Assembly: GCF_041154745.1 (NCBI RefSeq)
Contig: NZ_AP031573.1
Location: 2,604,001-2,668,000, forward strand
Source of the DNA: Flavobacterium sp. CFS9
GTDB lineage: Bacteria; Bacteroidota; Bacteroidia; Flavobacteriales; Flavobacteriaceae
DNA: 64,000 nucleotides
Direction: 5' to 3'
Of this stretch, positions 38,560 to 47,000 are shown one piece after another. A program made the translations under genes and the position numbers. Below the pieces are notes generated by a model that saw only the letters and a program-made list of their open reading frames with translations, was not told where the DNA came from and made no database searches. Positions within the stretch are counted from its first letter, which is position 1. Every line of letters starts with the position of its first letter.

Positions 38560-38642
38560 CACAATCTTATCATCCCGAGGAACGAGGGATCACACCACCA
38601 GCCAGCAACAAAAACTTTGTGCCTTAGCGTCTTCGCGAGCAA
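38560..38642. repeat. intergenic repeat-like sequence
   Basis: A stretch with ATCCCGAGGAACGAGGGAT (38572-38590, short inverted arms ATCCC/GGGAT) and then GTGCCTTAGCGTCTTCGCGAGC. Both resemble dispersed intergenic words I associate with Flavobacterium genomes. Only one copy lies in this window, so the assignment rests on memory, not on repetition seen here. Confidence 0.35.
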
Positions 38643-38654
38643 AAAAATAATGAT

Positions 38655-38984
38655 TCATTCATTTGCAGGATGAGAACTAGTAGCAACCATTTGGCTAATT
38701 TCACTTAGAAACTCAAATTCATCCACAGGAAACATCTGTAGAACACTTTCTAAAATAAGACCTACATTAATACCATTTTCGGAATTTTCATATCGATTCT
38801 GATTCAACGCAAGAATGCATAATTTAAGCATATCAGTAATCACACTGCCCAACTCCGAATAATTTGCAAGCTTAATTTGAGTCGTATTGGCTTCTGCATT
38901 CTCATTGGCCGATTTTGGAGTGCGGAAATATCGGGTGGTTAGTTTTTGTAATTGCTCTAGATTTTTAAATTCATTTGTTTCCAT
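38655..38984 (-). CDS. small hypothetical protein (109 aa)
   Basis: An open frame on the minus strand starting at ATG 38984 and not overlapping any other gene. The protein is helical and acidic with no signal peptide and no membrane segment; it contains LEQLQKLTTRYFRTPKS and a YSELGSVITDMLKLCILAL stretch. I do not recognise a family. Amino-acid composition looks natural (balanced hydrophobic pattern, no repeats), which favours a real gene over a chance ORF. It is transcribed convergently with the PorE-like gene. Its neighbour on the other side is the RAYT/REP island, so it may be part of an accessory insert. Confidence 0.6.
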   Translation of the reverse strand: METNEFKNLEQLQKLTTRYFRTPKSANENAEANTTQIKLANYSELGSVITDMLKLCILALNQNRYENSENGINVGLILESVLQMFPVDEFEFLSEISQMVATSSHPANE

Positions 38985-39185
38985 GATAGTATTTTTGATG
39001 TATTAATTTCTATTCTTTTTTCACAAATTAAATCTATTAAACTATTGGCATAAATAGCACGATATTTATGTCGTGTTAATAAAATATTGTATTCTTTCTA
39101 ATTTTAAGAAAGTTATTTTTTTAAGTTTTTTCTTATAAAATAATAACTAGATTTGCAATTATTAATAATCAGAAGCTTCAAAAAA

Positions 39186-39264
39186 GGGCTGAAAGCCCCA
39201 AAAGCAATAGCGTAGTGCAACACACTACGAATTAGATAGATGATAACAATCGCCCTGAAAGGGC
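39186..39264 (+). repeat. REP-like composite palindrome A (upstream of RAYT)
   Basis: Three hairpins in a row: GGGCT-GAA-AGCCC (39186-39198), CGTAGTG-CAACA-CACTACG (39211-39229) and GCCCT-GAA-AGGGC (39252-39264). The unit also carries AAAAGC words after the outer hairpins. It is present again at 40134-40212 in the same direction and in inverted form at 39749-39828. Confidence 0.8.
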
Positions 39265-39288
39265 AAAAGCAAAAAAAGCAAGAAAAAC

Positions 39289-39741
39289 ATGCCGCAATCA
39301 TTATCAAAAGTATACGTTCATTTGGTATTTAGCACCAAAGGACGTTATCCCTTTATTGACAACGTCATACAAGAGCGTTTATGGGAATATCTTGGAGGAA
39401 TTTGTAAAGGATTAGAATGCAATCCAATTCAGATAGGAGGATATAAAGATCATGTACATGTACTGTGTTTACTATCTAAAAAAGTCACTCAAATGAAATT
39501 GGTCGAAGAGGTAAAAAAGCAATCTTCAAAATGGATAAAAACCATAGACGATCGTTACGAGAAATTTTATTGGCAAGATGGTTATGGGATCTTTTCTGTT
39601 AATCCATCACAACTAGAGAGAGTAATACAATATGTTAAGAATCAGGAAGAACATCATAAAAAGTGTACGTTCAAAGAAGAGCTGGTGGCATTTTTAAACA
39701 AATATCAGGTAGCTTATGATGAACGTTTTCTATGGGATTAG
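39289..39741 (+). CDS. REP-associated tyrosine transposase (RAYT, Y1/HUH family)
   Basis: A 150-residue protein of the IS200-like Y1 transposase fold. It has the HUH metal-binding motif HVH (residues 55-57, within YKDHVHVLC), an N-terminal strand SKVYVHLVFSTKGRYPF, a helix with a candidate nucleophile tyrosine Y115 (ERVIQYVKNQEEHH), and a C-terminal FLWD. It begins 25 bases after palindrome A and ends eight bases before inverted palindrome B1, the usual setting of a RAYT and its REP substrates. RAYTs nick and rejoin single-stranded REP hairpins and are normally single-copy, domesticated relatives of IS200. No TnpB accessory gene is present. Length fits the family and the gene looks intact. 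Confidence 0.93.
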   Translation: MPQSLSKVYVHLVFSTKGRYPFIDNVIQERLWEYLGGICKGLECNPIQIGGYKDHVHVLCLLSKKVTQMKLVEEVKKQSSKWIKTIDDRYEKFYWQDGYGIFSVNPSQLERVIQYVKNQEEHHKKCTFKEELVAFLNKYQVAYDERFLWD

Positions 39742-39748
39742 TGCTTTC

Positions 39749-39828
39749 GCCCTTTCAGGGCTTAGGGGGTAATCGTTTTTACATTCGTAGTGCGTTGCAC
39801 TACGCTGTTGTTAAGGCTCTTTCAGAGC
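39749..39828 (-). repeat. REP-like composite palindrome B1 (inverted, downstream of RAYT)
   Basis: Reverse-complement version of element A: GCCCT-TTC-AGGGC (39749-39761), CGTAGTGC-GTT-GCACTACG (39786-39804, perfect 8 bp) and GCTCT-TTC-AGAGC (39816-39828). It places the RAYT gene between inverted REP elements. Confidence 0.8.
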
Positions 39829-40147
39829 ATGTTCGGAACGTTTATGATTTGAAGTCCAGTCTATATAGTAAGCTAAAGTGCATTTAATTGATATTCATTT
39901 GTTTATAGTTATAGTTGCTCTAGACCTTAAAAAAGAGGGCTGAAAGCCAAAAAATAACATTAGCTTTCAGGGCTTAGGGTAGGAGTCATTTTTTATTCGT
40001 AATGAAGTACATTACGCTGTTGCTAAGGCTCTTTCAGAGTATATTAGAAACGTTTATGATTTGAAGCCCTTTATTATAAAAACAAAATATATTTAATTGA
40101 TATTCATTTGTTTATAGTTAGGTCTTTAAAAAAGGGCTGAAAGCCCC
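39750..40147. repeat. tandem duplication of a ~210-bp unit carrying REP palindromes
   Basis: Matching landmarks are 209-212 bp apart: CAGGGCTTAGGG (39756, 39968), GGCTCTTTCAGAG (39815, 40027), CGTTTATGATTTGAAG (39839, 40051) and TTGATATTCATTTGTTTATAG (about 39888, 40097). The copies have diverged, so this is not a recent event. The stretch 39742-40449 contains no gene apart from these elements. Confidence 0.8.
39937..40041. repeat. REP-like composite B2 (partial A plus inverted copy)
   Basis: A short GGGCTGAAAGCC hairpin remnant (39937-39948) is followed by GCTTTCAGGGC and the middle palindrome CGTAATG-AAGTA-CATTACG (39998-40016), then GCTCT-TTC-AGAGT (40028-40040). Relative to the other copies, the middle stem has a G-C pair replaced by A-T on both arms, a compensatory change. 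Confidence 0.75.
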
Positions 40148-40212
40148 AAAAGCATTAGCGTAGTGCGTAGCGCTATGAAATTAGTTAGTAATGAATATCG
40201 CCCTGAAAGGGC
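40134..40212 (+). repeat. REP-like composite palindrome C
   Basis: Same layout and orientation as element A: GGGCT-GAA-AGCCC (40134-40146), CGTAGTGC-GTA-GCGCTATG with G-U pairs (40159-40177), and GCCCT-GAA-AGGGC (40200-40212). Confidence 0.8.
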
Positions 40213-40396
40213 AAAAGCAAATTTTTAACAGCATTCTTTTTTATTTAGAATAAATCTGACAATCAAAAAAACAATGCGCTTTTCGTAAAAAAGGATTAAA
40301 ATTCGATTCATTCTTTAAACTAAAATTTATAAAACATAAAATATTAGTTATTTTGCTTAAAATGAATGTTTTATGGTTTTAAAAAACCGTTTTTCA

Positions 40397-40428
40397 TTGT
40401 GGTGTATCTACATTTTTTTCTAACTTTA
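40397..40428 (+). promoter_or_regulatory. putative promoter of the CBS-domain gene
   Basis: TTG at 40397-40399 and TAACTTTA at 40421-40428 (one mismatch to TAnnTTTG), 21 bases apart, leave a leader of about 20 bases before ATG 40450. Confidence 0.4.
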
Positions 40429-40449
40429 TAAATCTAAAATTTTTCAGCT

Positions 40450-40875
40450 ATGACTGTAGAACAAATATTAAACGCAAAAGGGAAAAATGTTTACTCAGTT
40501 CTTTCAACCACAACGGTTTATGAAGCCTTAAAGGTGATGGGAGAGAAAAACATAGGTGCCATTCTTGTTATTGATGGTTCCGATTTAAAAGGAATATTGT
40601 CTGAGAGGGATTATGCTCGAAAAATTGTTTTGAAAGATAAATCATCAAAAGAAACTTTTGTGCATGAAATTATGGAAAGCAATGTTTTCTCGGTAAAACT
40701 TTCAAATAAGATTGAAGATTGTATGGAACTGATGAGTACCAAAAGAATTAGACATTTACCGGTTCTGGAAGATGGAATTGTGGTAGGAATAATATCAATA
40801 AGTGATGTGGTTAAGGCCATTATAGAAATTCAGAAAGATACTATTAATCATTTAAACTCTTATATTTCGCAATAA
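40450..40875 (+). CDS. CBS-domain pair protein
   Basis: A 141-residue protein made almost entirely of two CBS motifs (about 8-60 and 73-130), including NIGAILVIDGSDLKGILSERDYARK and RIRHLPVLEDGIVVGIISISDVVK as recognisable cores. Such stand-alone Bateman modules bind adenine nucleotides (AMP, ATP, NAD or SAM) and act as regulators of partner proteins. The ligand and partner cannot be told. It is a single-gene unit with its own promoter-like sequence and a terminator; its neighbours are the REP island and maeB. Confidence 0.92.
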   Translation: MTVEQILNAKGKNVYSVLSTTTVYEALKVMGEKNIGAILVIDGSDLKGILSERDYARKIVLKDKSSKETFVHEIMESNVFSVKLSNKIEDCMELMSTKRIRHLPVLEDGIVVGIISISDVVKAIIEIQKDTINHLNSYISQ

Positions 40876-40902
40876 AACAACCAAAAAATAAAACATATCA
40901 AA

Positions 40903-40937
40903 AAAATAGTCCAAATTATTTTGGGCTATTTTTTTTT
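40903..40937 (+). terminator. intrinsic terminator after the CBS gene
   Basis: An 11-bp stem AATAGTCCAAA / TTTGGGCTATT with one G-U pair and a short loop, followed by seven or more T residues. The sequence upstream is A-rich, so it could also work in the reverse direction. Confidence 0.85.
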
Positions 40938-41001
40938 CGCTCCGAATTTTATTTTTAGGAAAAGAAAGCAGTAAAAATAGGCCATTTTAAAACAAGACTT
41001 A

Positions 41002-41009
41002 TATCTTTG
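41002..41009 (+). promoter_or_regulatory. putative -7 element of maeB (TATCTTTG)
   Basis: TATCTTTG fits TAnnTTTG and lies 26 bases before ATG 41036. No clear -33 TTG is seen. Confidence 0.45.
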
Positions 41010-41035
41010 TAAGCTAGAATAAAAGCTAAAAATAA

Positions 41036-43327
41036 ATGAACAAAGAGAGTAAAAGAAGAGAAGCGTTACTGTACCATTCAGAACCAACTCCAGGAAAAAT
41101 TCAGGTAGTTCCAACAAAAAAATATGCAACCCAAAGAGATTTATCTTTGGCTTATTCGCCGGGAGTTGCAGAGCCATGTTTAGACATTGCAGCAAACGTA
41201 GAAGACGTTTACAAATATACAGCAAAAGGAAATTTAGTTGCCGTAATCTCAAACGGTACAGCAGTTTTAGGACTTGGAGACATTGGTCCTGAGGCTTCTA
41301 AGCCAGTAATGGAAGGAAAAGGACTGTTGTTTAAAATATTCTCTGACATTGACGTTTTTGATATCGAAATCGGTACAAAAGATATCGAAGAATTTATTCA
41401 GACCGTAAAAAATATCGCTCCAACTTTTGGAGGGATAAATCTGGAAGACATTAAAGCACCGGAATCTTTCGAAATCGAAAGACGATTGGTAGAAGAATTA
41501 GACATTCCGGTAATGCACGACGACCAGCACGGTACTGCAATTATCTCGGCAGCAGCTTTAATTAATGCCCTTGAATTGGCAGGAAAAAAAGCAGAAGATG
41601 TAAAAGTGGTAGTTTCGGGTGCAGGTTCTGCAGCGATCGCTTGTACGGATTTATATGTTTCATTGGGAGTTCAGGTTAAGAACATCAGAATGTTTAACAG
41701 TAAAGGACTTTTAACAAAAGACAACAGTTCACTATCAGAATTGCAGTTGAAATATGCAGTTGACGGAGCTAAAATTGATTTAGCAGAAGCAGTGAAAGGG
41801 GCTGATGTTTTCATCGGATTATCTTCAGGAGGTATTTTGTCACCTGAAATGTTATTGACCATGAACGAGAATCCGATTGTTTTTGCAATGGCAAATCCAA
41901 ATCCGGAAATCGATTATAACTTAGCGACAGAAACCCGTAAAGACATTATTATGGCTACGGGACGTTCAGATTTTCCTAATCAGGTAAATAACGTTTTAGG
42001 ATTCCCATATATTTTTAGAGGGGCGCTAGACGTACGTGCTACAAAAATTAACGAAGCGATGAAAATGGCAGCTGTAAAAGCATTGGCTATTTTGGCAAAA
42101 GAGCCGGTACCGGAGCAGGTTAACGTAGCATACGGAGCAACAAAATTAGGTTTTGGTCAGGAGTATATCATCCCTAAACCATTTGATCCTAGGTTGATTA
42201 CCGTGGTTGCGCCTGCAGTTGCAAAAGCAGCAATGGAATCAGGAGTAGCAAAAAATCCTATTACAGACTGGGCAGCTTATGAAGATACGCTTCGCGAACG
42301 TATGGGGAACGACAATAAAATGGTACGTTTGATTACCAACCGTGCTAAAGTAAGTCCGAAAAGAATTGTTTTTGCAGAAGCAGATCAGTTAAACGTACTT
42401 AAAGCAGCACAGATCGTACACGAAGACGGAATTGGTCATCCAATTTTATTAGGAAATAAAGAAGTTATTTTAGAACTTAAAGAAGAATTAGGTTTTGATG
42501 CTGAACTTGAGATTATTGATCCTAAAACCAATGAAGAAGAAGGAAGACGTAACAGATTTGCTAATTCTTACTGGGAAACAAGAGGAAGAAGAGGCGTTTC
42601 GTTATTAGATTCACAAAAATTCATGCGTGAAAGAAACTATTTCGCAGCAATGATGGTGAACGAAGGAGAAGCAGATGCTTTGGTAACAGGTCATACAAGA
42701 AGTTATCCGACTGTTGTAAAGCCAATGTTGCAATTGATTGAAAAAGCACCGGGAGCTTCATTAGTGGCTACAGCCAATATGATGTTGACTTCTCGCGGAC
42801 CAATGTTCTTGTCAGATACAGCAATTAACATCAATCCTTCAACAGAAGATTTGATTAACATTGCGATCATGACGGCTAAAACCGCTAAAATGTTTGGTGT
42901 AGAGCCAGTTATTGCAATGGTTTCTTATTCAAACTTCGGATCTTCAACAAGTCCAAGCGCTTCAAAAGTGAGAGAAGCGGTAGCTTATTTGCATAAAAAC
43001 CACCCGGAAATGATTGTTGACGGAGAAATTCAGGCAGATTTTGCCTTGAATCAGGAAATGCTTGCAGAGAAATTCCCGTTCTCAAAATTAGCAGGAAAGA
43101 AAGTAAATACCTTGATTTTTCCTAACTTAGATTCAGCTAACATTACTTATAAATTGCTAAAAGAACTTTACAAAGTAAATTCTATTGGACCAATTATGAT
43201 GGGAATGGGTAAACCGGTTCACATTTTTCAATTAGGAGCAAGTGTTGAAGAAATGGTAAATATGGCTGCAATCGCAGTTATTGACGCTCAGGAAAAAGAA
43301 AGTAAAAAGATTAAATTAGCGAAATAG
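41036..43327 (+). CDS. maeB: NADP-dependent malic enzyme (MaeB type, fused to phosphotransacetylase-like domain)
   Basis: A 763-residue two-domain protein. The N-terminal malic enzyme part (about 1-430) has the YSPGVAEPC segment, the NGTAVLGLGDIG substrate/metal loop, MHDDQHGTAI, and a Rossmann motif VSGAGSAAIAC. It oxidatively decarboxylates malate to pyruvate with NADP. The C-terminal part (about 430-763) is phosphotransacetylase-like; in MaeB enzymes this domain is usually regulatory, not catalytic. Length is typical for MaeB. It is the first gene upstream of ruvA/sprA, with a 77-base gap holding a promoter-like element. Confidence 0.96.
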   Translation: MNKESKRREALLYHSEPTPGKIQVVPTKKYATQRDLSLAYSPGVAEPCLDIAANVEDVYKYTAKGNLVAVISNGTAVLGLGDIGPEASKPVMEGKGLLFKIFSDIDVFDIEIGTKDIEEFIQTVKNIAPTFGGINLEDIKAPESFEIERRLVEELDIPVMHDDQHGTAIISAAALINALELAGKKAEDVKVVVSGAGSAAIACTDLYVSLGVQVKNIRMFNSKGLLTKDNSSLSELQLKYAVDGAKIDLAEAVKGADVFIGLSSGGILSPEMLLTMNENPIVFAMANPNPEIDYNLATETRKDIIMATGRSDFPNQVNNVLGFPYIFRGALDVRATKINEAMKMAAVKALAILAKEPVPEQVNVAYGATKLGFGQEYIIPKPFDPRLITVVAPAVAKAAMESGVAKNPITDWAAYEDTLRERMGNDNKMVRLITNRAKVSPKRIVFAEADQLNVLKAAQIVHEDGIGHPILLGNKEVILELKEELGFDAELEIIDPKTNEEEGRRNRFANSYWETRGRRGVSLLDSQKFMRERNYFAAMMVNEGEADALVTGHTRSYPTVVKPMLQLIEKAPGASLVATANMMLTSRGPMFLSDTAININPSTEDLINIAIMTAKTAKMFGVEPVIAMVSYSNFGSSTSPSASKVREAVAYLHKNHPEMIVDGEIQADFALNQEMLAEKFPFSKLAGKKVNTLIFPNLDSANITYKLLKELYKVNSIGPIMMGMGKPVHIFQLGASVEEMVNMAAIAVIDAQEKESKKIKLAK

Positions 43328-43378
43328 TAGAAATAATTAGGGTCAAATAATAATGTCGTATTTTTAATGCATTTTTGT

Positions 43379-43386
43379 TATATTTG
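43379..43386 (+). promoter_or_regulatory. putative -7 element of ruvA-sprA (TATATTTG)
   Basis: TATATTTG matches TAnnTTTG and ends 18 bases before the RuvA start codon at 43405. It would also serve sprA, which follows after 25 bases. No clear -33 TTG is seen. Confidence 0.45.
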
Positions 43387-43404
43387 ACCTTAATAAATAA
43401 TACT

Positions 43405-43986
43405 ATGATAGCACATTTACAGGGGAAATTAGTAGAGAAAAATCCAACAGAAGTCATCATTGAGTGTGGCGGAGTAGGTTATCAGGTAAATATTTCTTTA
43501 CATACCTTTTCATTAATTCCCAATGTAGAAAATATAAAATTGTATACGCATCTTCAAATCAAAGAAGATGCGCATACATTATTTGGTTTTGTAGAAAAAT
43601 CAGAACGCGAAATATTCAGAATGCTATTGTCGGTTTCAGGAATTGGTGCAAACATTGCCAGAACCATGCTGTCATCAATAGAACCAAGACAAATTATCAA
43701 TGCTATTGCCTCAGGAGACGTAGGCGTAATCCAGTCCATAAAAGGAATTGGGAACAAAACAGCACAAAGAGTTATACTAGATTTAAAAGAAAAAGTGTTA
43801 AAATTGTACGATTTGGACGAAGTTTCGATCGTGCAGAACAATACAAATCGAGATGAAGCGTTATCTGCTTTGGAGGTCTTAGGTTTTGTTCGTAAAACTT
43901 CTGAAAAAGTAGTGGAGAAAATCGTAAAAGAAGACCCGGAAGCTACCGTAGAAACCATCATCAAGAAAGCATTAAAAAGCCTATAA
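43405..43986 (+). CDS. ruvA: Holliday junction DNA-binding protein RuvA
   Basis: A 193-residue protein that binds four-way junctions as a tetramer and recruits RuvB. The start is ATG 43405 (MIAHLQGKLVEK, the family's N-terminus); a TTG at 43375 would add ten residues and is in the promoter region. Visible parts: an OB-fold (1-65), two helix-hairpin-helix motifs (SVSGIGANIARTML and SIKGIGNKTAQRVI), and the C-terminal UBA-like domain III that contacts RuvB (from about 145). It lies 25 bases before sprA. Confidence 0.97.
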   Translation: MIAHLQGKLVEKNPTEVIIECGGVGYQVNISLHTFSLIPNVENIKLYTHLQIKEDAHTLFGFVEKSEREIFRMLLSVSGIGANIARTMLSSIEPRQIINAIASGDVGVIQSIKGIGNKTAQRVILDLKEKVLKLYDLDEVSIVQNNTNRDEALSALEVLGFVRKTSEKVVEKIVKEDPEATVETIIKKALKSL

Positions 43987-44011
43987 AACCAATTTATTTA
44001 AACCAACTAGT

Positions 44012-47000
44012 ATGCGTAAAATTTGTATTTTTTTACTGTTTTTATTTTGCGGTAATGTTTTGCGTGCGCAAGTAAATCCCACAGTTCAAGATACAACTAA
44101 AACACAATTCTCTGTTGGTAAAGTAGAATTAGGAAATCCGCCAAGTATACTTTCAGCCTATCGGTATGATCCTATAACCGACCGCTACATTTACACCAGT
44201 TCAGTGGATGGTTTTAATATCAATTATCCAATTGTATTAACGCCAAAAGAATATGAAGATTTAGTTTTGAAAGAATCCAGAAGAGATTATTTCAGAAAAA
44301 AATCAGATGCTATTGATGGTAAAAAATCGGGAAGTGAGGCCGCCAAAAAGAATTTACTGCCGCGATATTATATCAATTCAGGACTTTTCGAAAGTATCTT
44401 CGGAAGTAATACTATAGACGTAAAGCCAACAGGATCAGTAGAAATGGACTTGGGGATTCGGTATACCAAACAGGATAATCCGGCTTTTTCACCAAGAAAC
44501 AGATCCAGTCTTACTTTTGATTTCGATCAGCGAATCAGTATGAGTTTGCTCGGAAAAGTAGGAACCAGATTAGAGGTAAATGCAAATTATGATACCCAGT
44601 CTACTTTTGCCTTTCAAAATTTATTTAAACTGGCGTACACTCCTTCAGAAGATGATATAGTTCAGAAAGTGGAAGTTGGTAACGTGAGTATGCCTTTAAA
44701 CAGCACCCTTATTCGAGGGGCTCAAAGTTTGTTTGGGGTGAAAACAGTTTTGCAATTTGGTAAAACAACTGTTACCGGAGTTTTCTCAGAACAAAAGTCG
44801 CAAACCAAGAGTATAGTTGCAGAAGGTGGCGGTACCGTACAAAACTTTGATTTGTATGCATTGGATTATGATAATGACCGACATTTCTTCTTGTCTCAGT
44901 ATTTCAGAAATAAATACGATGCCTCATTAAAAAGTTATCCTTTCATTGATAGCCGTGTTCAGGTTACGAGAATAGAAGTTTGGGTAACCAACAAACAAAA
45001 TAGGGTAGCTACAAACAACAATAACTTACGTAACATTATCGCGCTTCAGGATTTAGGAGAAGGGCAGGTTACGGGAGTTCCGGACAATCAGGTAGTGGTG
45101 ATAAGTAATCCGGTTGGATTCTTTAACAACCCTATCGATACGCCAACAAACAATACCAACAATAAATACGATCCGGCTACTATTGGCAAACCCGGAGCTT
45201 ATTTAAATTCCAATATTAGAGAAATCGTAACCGCAAAATCGGGATTCAATAACGCAAATACCAGCGAGGGAACAGATTATTCGGTATTAGAAAACGCCAG
45301 AAAACTAACAGCAAACGAATTTACTTTCAATCCGCAATTGGGATACATCTCCTTACAGCAGCGTTTGGCTAATGACGAAATTTTAGCAGTAGCATTTGAA
45401 TACACGGTTGGAGGAAAAGTATATCAGGTAGGAGAGTTCGGAAGTGATGGGGTTGACGGAACCGTAGTGACCGGAAACAACAATGCGAATAAAGCAATCA
45501 TCACTCAGAGTTTAGTGTTAAAAATGCTGAAAAGTAATTTGACGAACGTTCAGAATCCGGTTTGGAATCTGATGATGAAAAACGTATACCAAATTCCTCA
45601 GGCATATCAAATCAAACAAGACGATTTCAGATTAAACATACTGTATACAGATCCTTCTCCGATCAACTATATTTCTCCGGTACCGGGAACAACTTTCCCT
45701 GCAAATCCTACACCGGACAATAAAGTCGAACTGACTCCTTTATTGAATGTCTTTAATCTGGACCGATTGAATTATAACAATGATCCGCAAGCCGGAGGAG
45801 ATGGTTTCTTTGATTATATTCCGGGAATTACGGTAGACGTTCAGAACGCTCGAATTATTTTTACCACCAAAGAGCCTTTTGGAGAATTGTTGTTTAAAAA
45901 GTTACAAAATACAGGTTCAGGGGAGAACTATGACGATCCAACTACCTATAATGCCAATCAGAAAAGATATGTGTTTAGAAACATGTACCGAAATACACAG
46001 TCCGGAGCTTTGCAGGACAGTGATAAGAATAAATTTTTACTGAGAGGAAAATACAAATCATCAGGAAGCAATGGTATTCCAATCGGAGCGTTTAATGTTC
46101 CGCAGGGATCTGTTGTCGTTATGGCAGCCGGAAGAAGACTGGTTGAAGGAATCGATTATAGTGTAGATTACCAATTGGGACGTGTTCAGATTTTGGATCC
46201 TTCGCTTCAGGCTTCTAATACACCAATTGAGGTGTCATTGGAGAATAATTCAATTTTCGGACAACAGACCCGAAGATTTATTGGGTTCAATATTGAGCAT
46301 AAAATCTCGGATAAATTTGTGGTAGGAGGAACTTATCTGAAAATGAATGAAAGACCGTTTACGCAAAAATCAAGTTACGGTCAGGAATCCGTAAACAATA
46401 CTATTTTTGGGGTTAACGGAAATTACTCCACCGAAGTTCCTTTCTTTACCAGATTAGTGAATAAATTACCGAATATCGATACCGATGTTCCTTCTAATCT
46501 TTCGATAAGAGGAGAAGTAGCTTTCTTAAAACCGGATGCTCCAAAAGCCAGTGATTTTGAAGGAGAGGCAACCATTTATGTGGATGATTTCGAAGGTTCT
46601 CAGTCTACCATCGATATGCGATCAGCGTATGCGTGGAGTCTGGCTTCGACACCTTTCATAAATTCTTTAAATGATAATACTTTTAATGCCGATTCAAATA
46701 CATTAGAATATGGTTTTAAACGCGCAAAATTAGCCTGGTATACCATTGACCCGGTTTTTTATGCTTCAAAACCATCGGGTATTTCAAATGATGATTTGTC
46801 ATTAAATACTACCAGACGTATTTATAGCCGGGAATTATATCCAAATACAGATATTGCTCAGGGACAGATTCAGGTAGTGAATACACTAGACTTAACCTAT
46901 TACCCTTCCAGCCGCGGACCTTATAATAACAATCCGAACTTTGGAGCAGGTCCTGCCAGTTCTAATTTTGGAGGAATCATGCGTGCTTTGAATTCGACCA

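Noticed and set aside
39289..39741. A complete IS200/IS605 insertion sequence
   Set aside because: There is no TnpB, and the element is surrounded by REP-like palindromes in the RAYT arrangement, not by IS ends with a single pair of hairpins.
40926..41252. A 108-codon minus-strand frame spanning the maeB start
   Set aside because: It covers the CBS terminator, the maeB promoter region and the maeB 5' end. Its product is a Leu/Phe-rich string typical of the reverse of AT-rich coding DNA.
43464..43856. A 130-codon plus-strand frame within ruvA
   Set aside because: It is an alternative frame of ruvA with an Asn/Arg/Tyr-rich, non-protein-like product.
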